This document shows positions 1-11,868 of a stretch of DNA of 64,000 nt, piece by piece. How positions within the stretch are numbered: position 1 is the stretch's first letter; each line of letters opens with the position of its first letter. The position numbers and the translations under genes were made by a program. Origin of the DNA: Bacillus mesophilus (GTDB taxonomy: Bacteria > Bacillota > Bacilli > Bacillales > SA4); NCBI RefSeq assembly GCF_011008845.1, contig NZ_JAAIWM010000004.1, positions 339,610 through 403,609 on the forward strand. Direction: 5' to 3'. The notes below the pieces were generated by a model. It made no database searches. It had not been told where the DNA came from and saw only the letters and a list, made by a program, of their open reading frames with translations.

Positions 1-1005
1 ATTCATAAACGTTATTATTTTTCCGATCTGTACATGTTTTTTATTTAAGACAGGCTGAAACTTTACTTCATGATAGAAAGTTTGGGAATTTTGAGTAGAT
101 TGATAATCTGACTCTATTTCCTTCGTAATTACATTTAGTACGTCTGGTTGCCCTCTAAAGACATCTTTTATAGGCTTACCAATACAGCTAGGATTTAGCG
201 CTGGTAAGACCTGTTGCATAGATGGATTATAATCGATCAATACATCCTTCATATTAAGAACTAGAACACCTTCCGTTATACTCTCAAAAACTCGATCTCT
301 AGCAATGGGAGCAATGTCAAACATCTTAAATGATAGCAAGGCTATACCATGAAAAATAAATGATACACACATTGATACCGGACCAATATCAATTCCATTT
401 GGACTTAGACCCATAATATAAAAAACACTTGCAATTATTGGTACAAGTACACCGATCATGAGTAATACTAATTGAATTCTAAACTTGGAGGATATGGTCT
501 TAAACTCCATTAATAATACAATGATACTTGCTGCCACTAATCCGTAAAGAAATATAGAATGAACTAGGAACCACGGCCCACCTTCTAGCTGTGCAACGGG
601 GTACGCGGTATCGCTTCTTAATGAAGTAGACGTGTAGTACAAGTGGTGAAAATCATTTGTTAGTTGCATCGTAATTGTTAGTAATGGTAAACCGTAAAGA
701 AACGCAATTACTAAACGGTTCGGTCTTTTCCCTACAAAATCCAGACACATTAAAAAAATAAACACCGGGATAAAAGGAAGTGCCAGGTACTCCATTTTAA
801 CCCAAAACATAATCTGTTCAAGATTACTACTTAATAATTCTTGAGCATATGAAAAAGTGAAAAAAGAAGCCATGAATGTAGCTAAAATATAGTATTTTCC
901 ACCTGGCGAATTCTTGATATTCACAAAAGCATATATACATAATAATAGACTTAAAATGCCACCTAAAACGGTAGCGACCACGTAGACATATAGTTCTTGA
1001 TTCAT
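1..1005 (-). CDS. 7TM-PAS membrane sensor protein, C-terminus outside window
   Basis: Open reverse-strand frame of 335 codons from ATG at 1005, running off the left edge. The first ~215 residues (start MNQELYVYVVATVLGG) form about seven hydrophobic segments and resemble the 7TM sensing domain found ahead of PAS and kinase or GGDEF domains. From ~220 a PAS-like domain follows (FESITEGVLVLNMKDVLIDY). The output domain is not in the window, so it could be a histidine kinase or a diguanylate cyclase. A weak GGAG lies 11 nt upstream of the start. Likely a membrane receptor; the signal is unknown. Confidence 0.75.
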   Translation of the reverse strand, partial: MNQELYVYVVATVLGGILSLLLCIYAFVNIKNSPGGKYYILATFMASFFTFSYAQELLSSNLEQIMFWVKMEYLALPFIPVFIFLMCLDFVGKRPNRLVIAFLYGLPLLTITMQLTNDFHHLYYTSTSLRSDTAYPVAQLEGGPWFLVHSIFLYGLVAASIIVLLMEFKTISSKFRIQLVLLMIGVLVPIIASVFYIMGLSPNGIDIGPVSMCVSFIFHGIALLSFKMFDIAPIARDRVFESITEGVLVLNMKDVLIDYNPSMQQVLPALNPSCIGKPIKDVFRGQPDVLNVITKEIESDYQSTQNSQTFYHEVKFQPVLNKKHVQIGKIITFMN

Positions 1006-1109
1006 GATTTATTGTACTCCATAGCATTAGGAAATAGTTTCAACTAATTATATACTAGGCTATTAAATATTTACTAGTAAATTTGGACTACGTTTCATAA
1101 TAATGTTTT

Positions 1110-1642
1110 TATTTGGAGGGTGACACAAAAGGAAAAAGAAGTCACAGACATCATTGAAACAGTTTACAAATAATCTCTTAGCTAAATTTTCATAGACTCT
1201 TATCAAGAAGGCTTCAAATAAAAAACTCTTTTTCTACAGAGGAGCAAACTTGTGAGATATTAAATGTTCCGTCTAGTTGGCAGCACTACCGTTACTTTAA
1301 ACAAATCACCATCTACTTCTTAGTTTTAATAACAATTCCGACTAATTTCACAAACACTCTTCACAGTTTTTGTCCATCTTCAACAGCCAACATGGGTTGC
1401 TTCAGAGTTGAAATTCGAAAATAGGAGGATGAATCATGCGTTTCTTCTAAGGATTGGTGTGGTAATTCAACAATGTTATTGGAACTACTCTGATAATTAT
1501 AATAGCCATTATCGGAAGTGGTGCTACGCATCTTTATTCAAACTGTCGACGATCTTTTTATGCTCCTGTTCTGGGGAACTCTATTTACAGGTTTAACCGT
1601 GATGCAAGCGATCTGCATGAAGCGCAGGATAAAAAGTATTAA
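1110..1642 (+). pseudogene. Decayed coding stretch, no intact gene
   Basis: Several short protein-like frames follow each other without a full ORF. GTG near 1119 reads TQKEKEVTDIIETVYK then stops. A stop-free frame 1182-1424 contains STEEQTCEILNVPSSWQHY but has no start codon. A frame ending at TAA 1640-1642 reads TTLIIIIAIIGSGATHLYSN and ends DLHEAQDKKY. The frames differ, which suggests remnants of one or two small genes broken by frameshifts. No family is recognised. The remaining DNA to 2018 holds only the katG promoter region. Confidence 0.3.
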
Positions 1643-1932
1643 TTTATTTCTCCTTTCCTAAATTCTTCTTAATTAGCATGTAACTATTTCTTAAAACGTA
1701 TAAATGAAAAGGTAGTACATATTTTGTAGAGAGGTATGAGATTAAAATCTAAAACCGGTCGAAGCTTTGTACAAAAAGCGTAAATAACCTTATATAACAG
1801 GTAAAACATTTTCAGTTACACCTACTCTATTATCAATAAAATGCGAGCAATAAAACTATAAAAACATTTTTTTGTGTTTACGAGTAATATTTCTTTCATT
1901 TTGGACAATAGTTTAATATAATGACTACATAA

Positions 1933-4202
<2,270 letters not shown>

Positions 4203-4234
4203 TTTTTAAGAAGACTAACTATCCAACTATTTAC

Positions 4235-4270
4235 AAAGGCTTAGAGAATAATCTTATTCTCTAAGCCTTT
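4235..4270 (+). terminator. katG terminator
   Basis: Perfect 16-bp inverted repeat starting AAAGGCTTAGAGAATA with a 4-nt loop, 33 nt after the katG stop. Confidence 0.85.
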
Positions 4271-4301
4271 ACTTTGTTTAAATTGCTCTTATTCCCCCAG
4301 C

Positions 4302-4402
4302 CTTTGTTGTTATGCGGCAGAAGCTGGTGCGGAGGTTATTAAGTTTGTAGCTTCACATTAAGCTAGTCAAACTGGGACAATGTACCTGTCCCTATGTCCC
4401 AG
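4302..4402 (+). repeat. Coding scrap and small inverted repeat with alternative arms
   Basis: A frame at 4311-4361 reads AAEAGAEVIKFVASH then stops, like the tail of a lost gene. At 4372-4402, CTGGGACA can pair with TGTCCCAG at the far end, while its core GGGACA can instead pair with TGTCCC at 4387-4392. Short GGGACA/TGTCCC palindromes recur in Bacillus intergenic DNA. No gene lies between 4203 and 4493. Confidence 0.35.
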
Positions 4403-4493
4403 ATAAAAGATACCAAAGTACGATTTAATAGATTTTTTTGAGCATAATAATACAAAATGATTTAGTTAGTTAATATTAAAAAGGAGTTTATTC

Positions 4494-6032
4494 ATGGATC
4501 TTATTGAACACGTCATACATTTACAATTATTAAATCAGTTTTGGCTAGTTTTTTTATTCTTAATTCCAGTGGTATTGTTATCTCGGACCTTAGTGGCGGG
4601 AACAAGATATTCTCCTATTTTAATCATCGTTATTTTAGGTTTAGCAATGGGTTACCTTCTTGTCTTAAGTGGAGTTGCGACTCCTGGTCTTCCCGAATTT
4701 CCATTTGTTAATTTGATGGCCAATACGACGATTATTGCCCTTACAGCAACTTTCTTTGTTGGAGGACAGGAATTAAGGAAAATACTAGGAGATAAGGAAT
4801 TAGATGAGGATGATTTCGTTGTACCTTCTACTGAAGAAACAGTACATGGTACTTCAAGATTGCAATTTTTCTTTATCATCCGTTCATTCTTTCTCTTACT
4901 AGGAATTGAAGGAGTTATTCGAATTATTCTAAATACTGGACCTTCAAATATACCCTTCACTTATTATCCACTAATAGCCTATATAGGGATCATCGGTTCC
5001 ATATTGATTATTGACAACAAATCAACCATTAAAAATAAACGCATTTATTTACAAAAAGGTTTCATCGAAATTCTTACACTAGTTGCTATATTATTGATTT
5101 CTTATCATATTTCAGTATGGATTCGTCCAATAATTTCACTTCCACAAATCTTCTTTGCAATGATGATTGCAGCTGGACTTGGAGCTATTTTCTATACTTG
5201 GAGTTTTGGTTCAACGGTACGTGCCTTATTATTTGCAGGAATACCCATTGTGTTAGCTGGAAATTTTATGGTCGGAGGATCGCGTATTGGAGAAGCATTC
5301 TCCATTGAAGGAATGGATTCTGTTATTTTCTACGGCTTTTTTGGCCAACTGTTTTGGATGTTTGGTGGAATCGCTCTACTTATGTTTTTTGCAAGAACTG
5401 CACATACAAGAAACCTAGCACCAGGAATGGCAGGTTCACTCTCCCACTCCGGTTTAACAGGAGCTTGTACAGCTGGAGACTTTGGAAAAATAGCCGCTAA
5501 TCGTGCACCTATTATGATCAACATTCCTTTCTTTGGTCATATATTTGTATTTTCAATTTTAGCAATCAGTGCTGACCGAGGAAGTTTATGGATTGTCCCC
5601 TCCTTACTTATAGGTGCTGTAGGTCTTGGATTAACAATTTGGGCACTTAATAACATGAGAAAAGCAAATGGAAATGATAAAAAGGAAGTAAATGCTTTAA
5701 TACAATTTTCTTTTGGCTGGCAAATCTGTGCTGTTTTTGGGGGCTTACTGCTACTCAGCTTAAGTGATATGCCTTTTGATTACACGGCAATGGCTCAATC
5801 AAGTGCCATTTCTCACTTTGGATTGTTTGCAGCCATACAAGGCGGAATGTTTGGTTCAGATGCAACACTATTAATTCCATTTATTTTCTCTATGCCATTT
5901 TTAGTACATCCAATCGTGTTCTTTATGTTTGGTAAAGCGATGGAGAATCGTGGTGAGATGCCAGTGAAACCAGTATATACACTTGCCCTCATTGGAGTTA
6001 TTGGGGTCGCTGTTTCTTTATTTATAGTGTAA
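4494..6032 (+). CDS. Polytopic membrane protein, probable transporter of unknown class
   Basis: 512 residues with roughly 12-13 hydrophobic segments and no signal peptide. A charged loop at about 100-130 (ELRKILGDKELDEDDF) separates two hydrophobic blocks. Glycine-rich stretches such as SLSHSGLTGACTAGDFGK and GGSRIGEAFSIEGMDS lie between helices, as in ion-coupled symporters. I do not recognise the family; glutamate/sodium symporter-like folds are one possibility. Start ATG follows AAGGAG. It stands alone between katG and a convergent kinase gene with a shared terminator. Confidence 0.75.
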   Translation: MDLIEHVIHLQLLNQFWLVFLFLIPVVLLSRTLVAGTRYSPILIIVILGLAMGYLLVLSGVATPGLPEFPFVNLMANTTIIALTATFFVGGQELRKILGDKELDEDDFVVPSTEETVHGTSRLQFFFIIRSFFLLLGIEGVIRIILNTGPSNIPFTYYPLIAYIGIIGSILIIDNKSTIKNKRIYLQKGFIEILTLVAILLISYHISVWIRPIISLPQIFFAMMIAAGLGAIFYTWSFGSTVRALLFAGIPIVLAGNFMVGGSRIGEAFSIEGMDSVIFYGFFGQLFWMFGGIALLMFFARTAHTRNLAPGMAGSLSHSGLTGACTAGDFGKIAANRAPIMINIPFFGHIFVFSILAISADRGSLWIVPSLLIGAVGLGLTIWALNNMRKANGNDKKEVNALIQFSFGWQICAVFGGLLLLSLSDMPFDYTAMAQSSAISHFGLFAAIQGGMFGSDATLLIPFIFSMPFLVHPIVFFMFGKAMENRGEMPVKPVYTLALIGVIGVAVSLFIV

Positions 6033-6038
6033 ATAGAT

Positions 6039-6068
6039 AAAAACGTGTAGTGAAGACTACACGTTTTT
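6039..6068. terminator. Bidirectional terminator between convergent genes
   Basis: 13-bp perfect stem AAAAACGTGTAGT with GAAG loop. Flanking A and T runs serve both the membrane-protein gene and the kinase gene. Confidence 0.85.
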
Positions 6069-6074
6069 CAATGA

Positions 6075-7862
6075 TCAAGCTACTTTAACAGGAATATGTA
6101 TTTCTATCACTGTCCCTTTATTCTCTTCACTAGAAATAGTAACAGTACCATTATGGTCATTAATTATTCGTTTACTAATCATAAACCCTAAACCTGTTCC
6201 CTTTTCTTTTGTGGTATAAAAAGGTTGACCTATTTTCGCTAAAATTTCTTTTGGAATGCCACAGCCTGTATCCGAAAAACGGACTAACACGCTTGTATTT
6301 TCAGTATGTATATCAATTTTCAGCTTGCCGCCTTCAGGCATTGCTTCCATTGCATTCTTGATAAAATTAATAATCACTTGTTTAATTTGATTTTCGTCAC
6401 AAACTATTTCCGGTAAAACTGCATCAAATCCCTTGATAATTTCAATATTATTCATGTTTGCTTCTGCTTCTAACAGAGTTATGACTTGACCTACAATCAC
6501 ACTAATATCAGCTTCCGTAAACACTGCTTTTTGTGGTTTTGCCAAATTTAAGAGTTCACTCAAAATCGTTTCAATTCTACCTATTTCTGAATTTACAACC
6601 TCATAGTATAGTGTCTTCTCTTGTGAGTTTTGAAGTAGATTCATAAAACCTTTTATTGCCGTGATGGGATTCCGAATCTCATGGGCGATTGCTGCTGATA
6701 GCTGGCCAGCTATTGATAGTTTTTCAGATTGAACCATGAGTTCTTCTGATTTTTTCCGCTCCGTAATATCTCTATAGATGATTGCAAATCCATTTATTAA
6801 ATCTTGATGATCTTTAATTGGAAAACTAGTCATTAATACATCTAATAACGTTCCATCTTTTTTGAGTCGAATCGTTTCCAACTCACGGATCCCGCCCCCG
6901 TCTTTCACTATTTTCTTAATCTCATCTACTTCATGTGTGTACTTGGCTGGAATTAAAGGTAATTCTCCCATATAGAGTCCAATTAACTCTCTAGTGCTCC
7001 AACCAAAGGTTTGCACCATTGCATTATTGGTTTGGACTAGTTTCCCCTCTGCATCAAAAATAAGAATAGGATCAAGGTTGTTAGTTAAGAAGGATTGTAA
7101 AAGGGTGAATACCTCTTTTTGATCGGTGATATCTCTAACCATTCCAGCAAGTGCGGCTACATTTCCAAGATCATCACATATAGGTGACATGTTAATACTT
7201 GTTGTAATTAACCGTCCATCCTTCCTTTGCTTGATCGTTTCAAAGTCATTTACCATTCTACCTTCAACTGTTTCTTTAATTAAGTATATTGCATCACTTT
7301 TCGAAAGTTCCGGTGTAACGGGTAATTTACGTCCTTTGATTTCGAATTCTTCATATCCAAATATTTTTTCAAAAGCTTTATTAACCTGAATGATATTACC
7401 CTCTAAGTCAAATATTCCAATCCCTTCAGAAGATAAATCATAGAATGATTTTAATCGTTTCTTTTCAATTTCAGCTTGTTTGCTTGCTGTTATATCTACG
7501 ACTTGTCCAATGGTGAATACTTCCCCTGAAACTTCTACCTTAGAGACCTTAAGTAATCCCCAAATGATTTCCCCACTCTTATGTATATAACGTTTTTCCA
7601 TTTCATAGGAACTGAATTCACCGTCTTCGAGTCTACTATCTAAAGCTAAATCAACTTGTAAATCCTCAGAATGGCTCACTTCTACCACGTTCTTATTCAA
7701 CAGTTCATCTTCTTTGTAACCAAGAAAATCACATAGTGAAGAATTCACCTTCAAAATATTACCTGACTGATTTAACAATGCCATCCCAATTGGTGCATAA
7801 GAAAAAGCCCTGTAATACAATTCCTGATTTATTAAATCTAATTCTTTATAGCTTTTGGTCAT
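6075..7862 (-). CDS. Cytoplasmic triple-PAS sensor histidine kinase (KinA/KinE-like)
   Basis: 595 residues, no membrane segment. Three PAS domains at roughly 16-127, 138-247 and 258-368, each closed by a PAC-type DIT motif. The HisKA domain has phospho-acceptor His394 in AIAHEIRNPITAIKGF, matching the sporulation kinase group. HATPase_c follows with an N-box (NFIKNAMEAMPEGG), DTGCGIP and GTGLGF. No response regulator is adjacent, as is usual for orphan kinases feeding the Spo0F phosphorelay. ATG is preceded by AGGGGA. A role in initiating sporulation is inferred from the H-box and architecture only. Confidence 0.88.
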   Translation of the reverse strand: MTKSYKELDLINQELYYRAFSYAPIGMALLNQSGNILKVNSSLCDFLGYKEDELLNKNVVEVSHSEDLQVDLALDSRLEDGEFSSYEMEKRYIHKSGEIIWGLLKVSKVEVSGEVFTIGQVVDITASKQAEIEKKRLKSFYDLSSEGIGIFDLEGNIIQVNKAFEKIFGYEEFEIKGRKLPVTPELSKSDAIYLIKETVEGRMVNDFETIKQRKDGRLITTSINMSPICDDLGNVAALAGMVRDITDQKEVFTLLQSFLTNNLDPILIFDAEGKLVQTNNAMVQTFGWSTRELIGLYMGELPLIPAKYTHEVDEIKKIVKDGGGIRELETIRLKKDGTLLDVLMTSFPIKDHQDLINGFAIIYRDITERKKSEELMVQSEKLSIAGQLSAAIAHEIRNPITAIKGFMNLLQNSQEKTLYYEVVNSEIGRIETILSELLNLAKPQKAVFTEADISVIVGQVITLLEAEANMNNIEIIKGFDAVLPEIVCDENQIKQVIINFIKNAMEAMPEGGKLKIDIHTENTSVLVRFSDTGCGIPKEILAKIGQPFYTTKEKGTGLGFMISKRIINDHNGTVTISSEENKGTVIEIHIPVKVA

Positions 7863-8028
7863 AATCGTCCCCTAGTTTATCTATCTATATAATTTCAGAA
7901 TAATCTTTTTTAATAAAGTCTTAGAATTTAAATATATCAGATTATAATTATAATTACTTTAGAAAATAGCATAGACTACTCAAAATTCTGCTATGTATGT
8001 ATGAAAGTCTTTTCATCTCTATGTCAGG

Positions 8029-8514
8029 TCAAGCTAAAAATACTTCTTTATGACTATGACTCTCACATTTCTCCCCTATTAATGTTACAAAGGCTCTGGA
8101 AAACAATAAACATTTCTTGAAACATTCGTCCGTTTCCGGAGCTAAATGTATCTTCAATCCTTCTAATACAACGATTCCTCCTCTTTCACGTACCTTCTCT
8201 TGGAATATGTCAACTGCTGCACAAAAATTAGTAAAGGTATAATCTCCCGAGCCAAAGCAACCAACTACCTTATTACGCAAATCAATACGATTTAACTTCT
8301 TATAGAACACATGGCAATCATAGTGTAGCGTTCCGTTTCCCCAAGTAAATGCTCCTATTAAGATTCCGTCATACTGAAGTAAGGTTGAGGGATCTAATCC
8401 ATCCATATTAAACATATCTACTTCACAGTATTTCGATAAATGATTTGATAGTAACCTTGCTATTTCTTCTGTGTTGTTAGTTAAACTTCGGAATACGATA
8501 CAGACTTTTTTCAT
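8029..8514 (-). CDS. Flavodoxin-like protein (second copy)
   Basis: 161 residues, flavodoxin fold: an N-terminal FMN-phosphate loop, an aromatic-flanking loop (AFTWGNGTLHYD) and GSGDYTF. The phosphate loop reads RSLTNNTEEIA, with Asn where T-G-N-T is usual. I start at the second ATG because GGAGG sits 8 nt before it. It is the last gene of the heme-uptake unit, but a hairpin separates it from the gene before, so it may be expressed at a lower level or on its own. Likely electron donor under iron limitation, possibly to the heme monooxygenase; the partner is inferred. Confidence 0.85.
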   Translation of the reverse strand: MKKVCIVFRSLTNNTEEIARLLSNHLSKYCEVDMFNMDGLDPSTLLQYDGILIGAFTWGNGTLHYDCHVFYKKLNRIDLRNKVVGCFGSGDYTFTNFCAAVDIFQEKVRERGGIVVLEGLKIHLAPETDECFKKCLLFSRAFVTLIGEKCESHSHKEVFLA

Positions 8515-8531
8515 TAACATTCCCTCCTATA

Positions 8532-8567
8532 TAAAAAATCCCTCAACTCATTCATGAGCTGAGAGAT
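8532..8567 (-). terminator. Internal terminator between isdG-like gene and flavodoxin
   Basis: On the minus strand a 10-bp stem (one mismatch; 8542-8551 with 8554-8563) is followed by a run of T. It lies inside the otherwise co-directional heme operon. Confidence 0.7.
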
Positions 8568-8584
8568 GACTATTACTATTCCCC

Positions 8585-8911
8585 CTAATTTACTTCTAGT
8601 GGAGAAGAAACTGGATTTCGTTGACCGACTACATCATAATAAGTAATTTTTGAGCTCAATATAAAATCTGGTCTTGGTCCACTATGAGATTTACGGAAAG
8701 TTTCTCCTCTTGTCCATTCATCATGTGCTTCTTTTGATGTCCACATGGTCCAGACTACAAATTCATCGTATTCTTCTGTATCTCTCGTTTGCAGTAGATT
8801 TAAAGCAAGAAATCCTTGACTTTTTTCCACCTCTCCCGGGCGGTTAAAGCGCTCTGCTAGGCTTTCTCCAGCACCTTTTTTTACTCTAATTGTGTTTGTA
8901 ATAACAATCAT
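8585..8911 (-). CDS. IsdG/HmoA-type heme-degrading monooxygenase
   Basis: 108 residues, the exact size class of IsdG/IsdI. One ABM ferredoxin-like domain that releases iron from heme in the cytoplasm. The catalytic triad of the family is in place: Asn6 (MIVITN), Trp66 (DEWTRG) and His76 (KSHSG). ISD-like C-terminal wording KITYYDV is also seen. ATG 8911-8909 overlaps the TGA of the upstream ATPase gene (ATGA), with GGAG 9 nt before, so the longer upstream start is rejected. Translational coupling to the heme importer makes the substrate assignment strong. Confidence 0.9.
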   Translation of the reverse strand: MIVITNTIRVKKGAGESLAERFNRPGEVEKSQGFLALNLLQTRDTEEYDEFVVWTMWTSKEAHDEWTRGETFRKSHSGPRPDFILSSKITYYDVVGQRNPVSSPLEVN

Positions 8912-9726
8912 TTCACTACACTCCAATCTATTGTTTTTTGTTGATAAGAGACTAATCCATAAGGATCACATATCGGATGGCTCCCCTCCATATGCACCTT
9001 GGCTTCAATGGAGAAAACATCTCTGAAAAACTCACAATTATATACTTCCCTTGGCTCACCTTGTCTGACTACGTTTCCATCTTTCATGGCTATTATTCTA
9101 TGACTATATTTGGCAGCCTGATTGACATCATGTAATACCATGATGATCGTTATGCCAAGTGAACGATTCAATTCCTTTAGCAGCTCCATGACTTCAAGCT
9201 GATGTGCAATATCCAAATAACTAGTAGGTTCATCTAATAAGAGTATGTTAGGTGTTTGCGCTATTGACATTGCAATCCACGCTCGTTGTCTTTCTCCACC
9301 TGATAGTGTTTGTAATGAACGATGCTGTAAGGCCGTTAAGTTAGTGGCAGCTATCGCCCAATCAATATATTGATTGTGGTTAGTATTGTATTCTTCATAC
9401 CATTTTAAATAAGGATGACGACCATATTTTACTAAATCACGTACCGTTAAATCTAAACGATGGTCATTAATTTGTGGAAGCATCGTCATTTTTTGAGCAA
9501 TATCCTTGCTAGGAAGACCATTTATCTTTTCACCTTCTAAATAAACAACCCCGTTCTTAGGTTTTAATAACCTCGTCATTAAGCGCAAGACGGTGGACTT
9601 ACCTGATCCATTGGGACCGATAATACTAACCATTTCCCCCTTATGAAAGCTTATGGATAGTTCACTTATAAACTGAGTATTCACATACCCGTAAGAAAGC
9701 TGTTCGGCATTTAAGACATTTTCCAT
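8908..9726 (-). CDS. Heme/siderophore ABC importer ATPase
   Basis: 272-residue FecE/HmuV-type ATPase. Walker A GPNGSGKST near residue 38, signature LSGGERQRAW, Walker B ILLLDEPTSYLD, and H-loop VLHDVNQ. Start ATG has GGAGGG 8 nt upstream and overlaps the permease stop by 16 nt. Energises the permease encoded just before; its stop overlaps the heme monooxygenase start. The C-terminal tail (~40 residues) beyond the ATPase core is typical of the iron-siderophore group. Confidence 0.93.
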   Translation of the reverse strand: MENVLNAEQLSYGYVNTQFISELSISFHKGEMVSIIGPNGSGKSTVLRLMTRLLKPKNGVVYLEGEKINGLPSKDIAQKMTMLPQINDHRLDLTVRDLVKYGRHPYLKWYEEYNTNHNQYIDWAIAATNLTALQHRSLQTLSGGERQRAWIAMSIAQTPNILLLDEPTSYLDIAHQLEVMELLKELNRSLGITIIMVLHDVNQAAKYSHRIIAMKDGNVVRQGEPREVYNCEFFRDVFSIEAKVHMEGSHPICDPYGLVSYQQKTIDWSVVK

Positions 9727-10769
9727 GATTTCATCCCTCCTCTTAATAGATACAAGAAGAATGGTGCTCCCAATAAAGCTAATAAAATTCCTACTGGAAG
9801 TTCAATCGGTTCAAACCAGCTCCGAGCTGCAGTGTCTGCTAATACCACGATAAATGCTCCACCTATTGCTGAGATCGGTAAAAGGAAACGGTAGTCATTT
9901 CCAACAATTAATCTAACAATATGAGGAACAACTAACCCCACAAAGCCAATCAAACCAGCAACACTTACAGCAGCGCCCGCTAAGAATGTAGCTAATAAAA
10001 TAAGAAATGCTCTACTTTTTTCTACCTGATTTCCTAACAATTTAGCAACATCATCCCCAAGTAATAAGATGTTCGCATGTTTTATAGCAAAAACAGATAA
10101 CACCATACCTATTAATGCATATGGCCAAATGATTGAAAAATGTGGCCAGCTTCTTCCTCCAAGACCACCTACTAACCAAGGAAGGACCGCTTGAACACGA
10201 TCACTATATAAAATCATAATTGCTGACATTACCGCACCTAAAAGGGAATTAATCGCTACTCCTGCAAGAATCATTCGTAAGGGAGAAACTCCCCCCTTCC
10301 AAGCAACAAAGTAAATGACAAATGTAGTGAGTAATGCTCCCAAGAAGGCACCTAACGGTAAAAATTGAATGTATTGAGGTAATACAATCATCATGACCAC
10401 AGCGACCAAGCCTGCTCCGGCAGACACCCCAATAATTCCTGGATCTGCTAACGGATTTCTCATCACACCTTGTAATAAGGCGCCTGCAATGGCTAAGCAA
10501 GCTCCTACTAACGCTCCTGTTAATATTCTAGGCAAACGTAAATCCCAAATAATCTGACCTTCTGTTGTATTAGATTGATAGAATAAGGCTGTCCACACTT
10601 CTTGAAGCGGTATCGAAATGGATCCAGTTACTAGACCATATAGCATAGAAACTACAAATAATATAGGTACAGTTATTACAATTAGCCGCTTGAATGCTCT
10701 CGGGTCCTTTTGAATCTCAATCTCTTCTAAAAGTGGTGGCCTCTCTTCTTTAGGTTTTGACTCCAACAT
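9711..10769 (-). CDS. FecCD-family permease for heme/siderophore import
   Basis: 352 residues, about nine to ten membrane helices. FecCD/BtuC hallmarks: RLPRILTGALVGACLAIAGA, GVSAGAGLVAV, and GFVGLVVPHIVRL (the ATPase-coupling region). An N-terminal cytoplasmic arm of ~30 residues precedes the first helix. RBS AAGGTGA precedes ATG. Second gene of the Fur-controlled unit after the binding lipoprotein; it forms the membrane channel, probably as a homodimer. Confidence 0.93.
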   Translation of the reverse strand: MLESKPKEERPPLLEEIEIQKDPRAFKRLIVITVPILFVVSMLYGLVTGSISIPLQEVWTALFYQSNTTEGQIIWDLRLPRILTGALVGACLAIAGALLQGVMRNPLADPGIIGVSAGAGLVAVVMMIVLPQYIQFLPLGAFLGALLTTFVIYFVAWKGGVSPLRMILAGVAINSLLGAVMSAIMILYSDRVQAVLPWLVGGLGGRSWPHFSIIWPYALIGMVLSVFAIKHANILLLGDDVAKLLGNQVEKSRAFLILLATFLAGAAVSVAGLIGFVGLVVPHIVRLIVGNDYRFLLPISAIGGAFIVVLADTAARSWFEPIELPVGILLALLGAPFFLYLLRGGMKSWKMS

Positions 10770-10797
10770 TTAATTCACCTTTTTCTGCCTAGCTTTT

Positions 10798-11835
10798 TTA
10801 GTTCATCGACTTAATGCTTTCACTTAAAAATTCAAGTGACTCTACTACTCTAGGTCCTGGGTTTGAACTAAATAGATTTGCAGGTAGAATAACGAGATTG
10901 TTATTTTGCATTGCTTTTACATTTTCCCATGCTGGGTTACTCTTAATTTCTTCTTCAAACTTATTTTTAACAGCTTCCGCATCACCGTGAGCAATAATGT
11001 AAACAATATCGGGATTCTGCTGTAAAACATGCTCCATACTTAACTGTGCATACGTTGGGTACTTTTCAATTCCAGGAAGATCACTTGCTATATTTGTGAT
11101 ACCTACTTGTTCAATTAGATTTCCAGCTAATGATGTTGGTAACGCTGCCATCATTGATTCCGTTGACCCAAATACTACTAATGCTTTTACTTCATTTTTA
11201 ATAGGTTCAATAGCTGCCTTTCTTTCTTCCATTGACTGAACTAGTTCTGTAGCCTTATCTTCTAAACTTAAAACTTGACCATATAATTCAATTGTCTCTA
11301 AGATATCTTCATAACCATCCATAGCAGTAAGCATCATGTTTAATCCTAATGATTCTGCTGTTGCAACATCCTTCATGTTTAGACGTGCATGTCCAATTAC
11401 TAAATCAGGCTCTAGACTTACAATCTTTTCGAAATCAATATTATGAGAATTCCCTACTTCTTCAATTTCTGATAATTCAGCTGGTACAACAGGACCTCGC
11501 ACACTTGGTCGACCCACAATTTCTCCACCTAGAGCATGGACAATTTCCAGATCTGCTCCAACAACAGAAACAATTCGAACCGGTTTTTCATCAAACGTTA
11601 GCTCACGTCCTGCGTGGTCAGTAATCGTAACTCCTTGTGCAACTACCTCTTCTTCTACTTCTTCCACAACGTCCTCTGTTTCTGTCGATTCAGCGCTTGT
11701 ACTCTTCACAGCCGTTTCATCTTGAGTAGAGCCAGTGGTTGTAGAAGATCCACAACCCGCTAATATAAATATGACCAATACACTTATGACAAACAAAAAA
11801 CTTAAGCTCTTATTACGTTTCATATATGTACTCAT
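10798..11835 (-). CDS. Heme/iron-complex binding lipoprotein
   Basis: 345 residues. Signal peptide with lipobox LAGC at about residue 28, then a Thr/Glu-rich linker (~30-65) and a class III periplasmic-binding fold like IsdE/HmuT/FhuD (ITDHAGRELTF, KPVRIVSV, LEPDLVIGHA). GGAGG lies 7 nt before ATG. First gene of the importer unit, behind a Fur-like box at 11869-11888. Heme rather than siderophore is favoured because an IsdG-like gene is in the same unit. No NEAT proteins or sortase are nearby, unlike the B. anthracis isd locus. Confidence 0.9.
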   Translation of the reverse strand: MSTYMKRNKSLSFLFVISVLVIFILAGCGSSTTTGSTQDETAVKSTSAESTETEDVVEEVEEEVVAQGVTITDHAGRELTFDEKPVRIVSVVGADLEIVHALGGEIVGRPSVRGPVVPAELSEIEEVGNSHNIDFEKIVSLEPDLVIGHARLNMKDVATAESLGLNMMLTAMDGYEDILETIELYGQVLSLEDKATELVQSMEERKAAIEPIKNEVKALVVFGSTESMMAALPTSLAGNLIEQVGITNIASDLPGIEKYPTYAQLSMEHVLQQNPDIVYIIAHGDAEAVKNKFEEEIKSNPAWENVKAMQNNNLVILPANLFSSNPGPRVVESLEFLSESIKSMN

Positions 11836-11868
11836 CTTTCATCCTCCTAAAAATTCGATAGTTTTAAC

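Noticed and set aside
1408..1596. 62-codon plus-strand ORF
   Set aside because: Composition is not protein-like; a neighbouring frame over the same DNA gives better membrane-protein sequence, so I treat it as part of a decayed gene.
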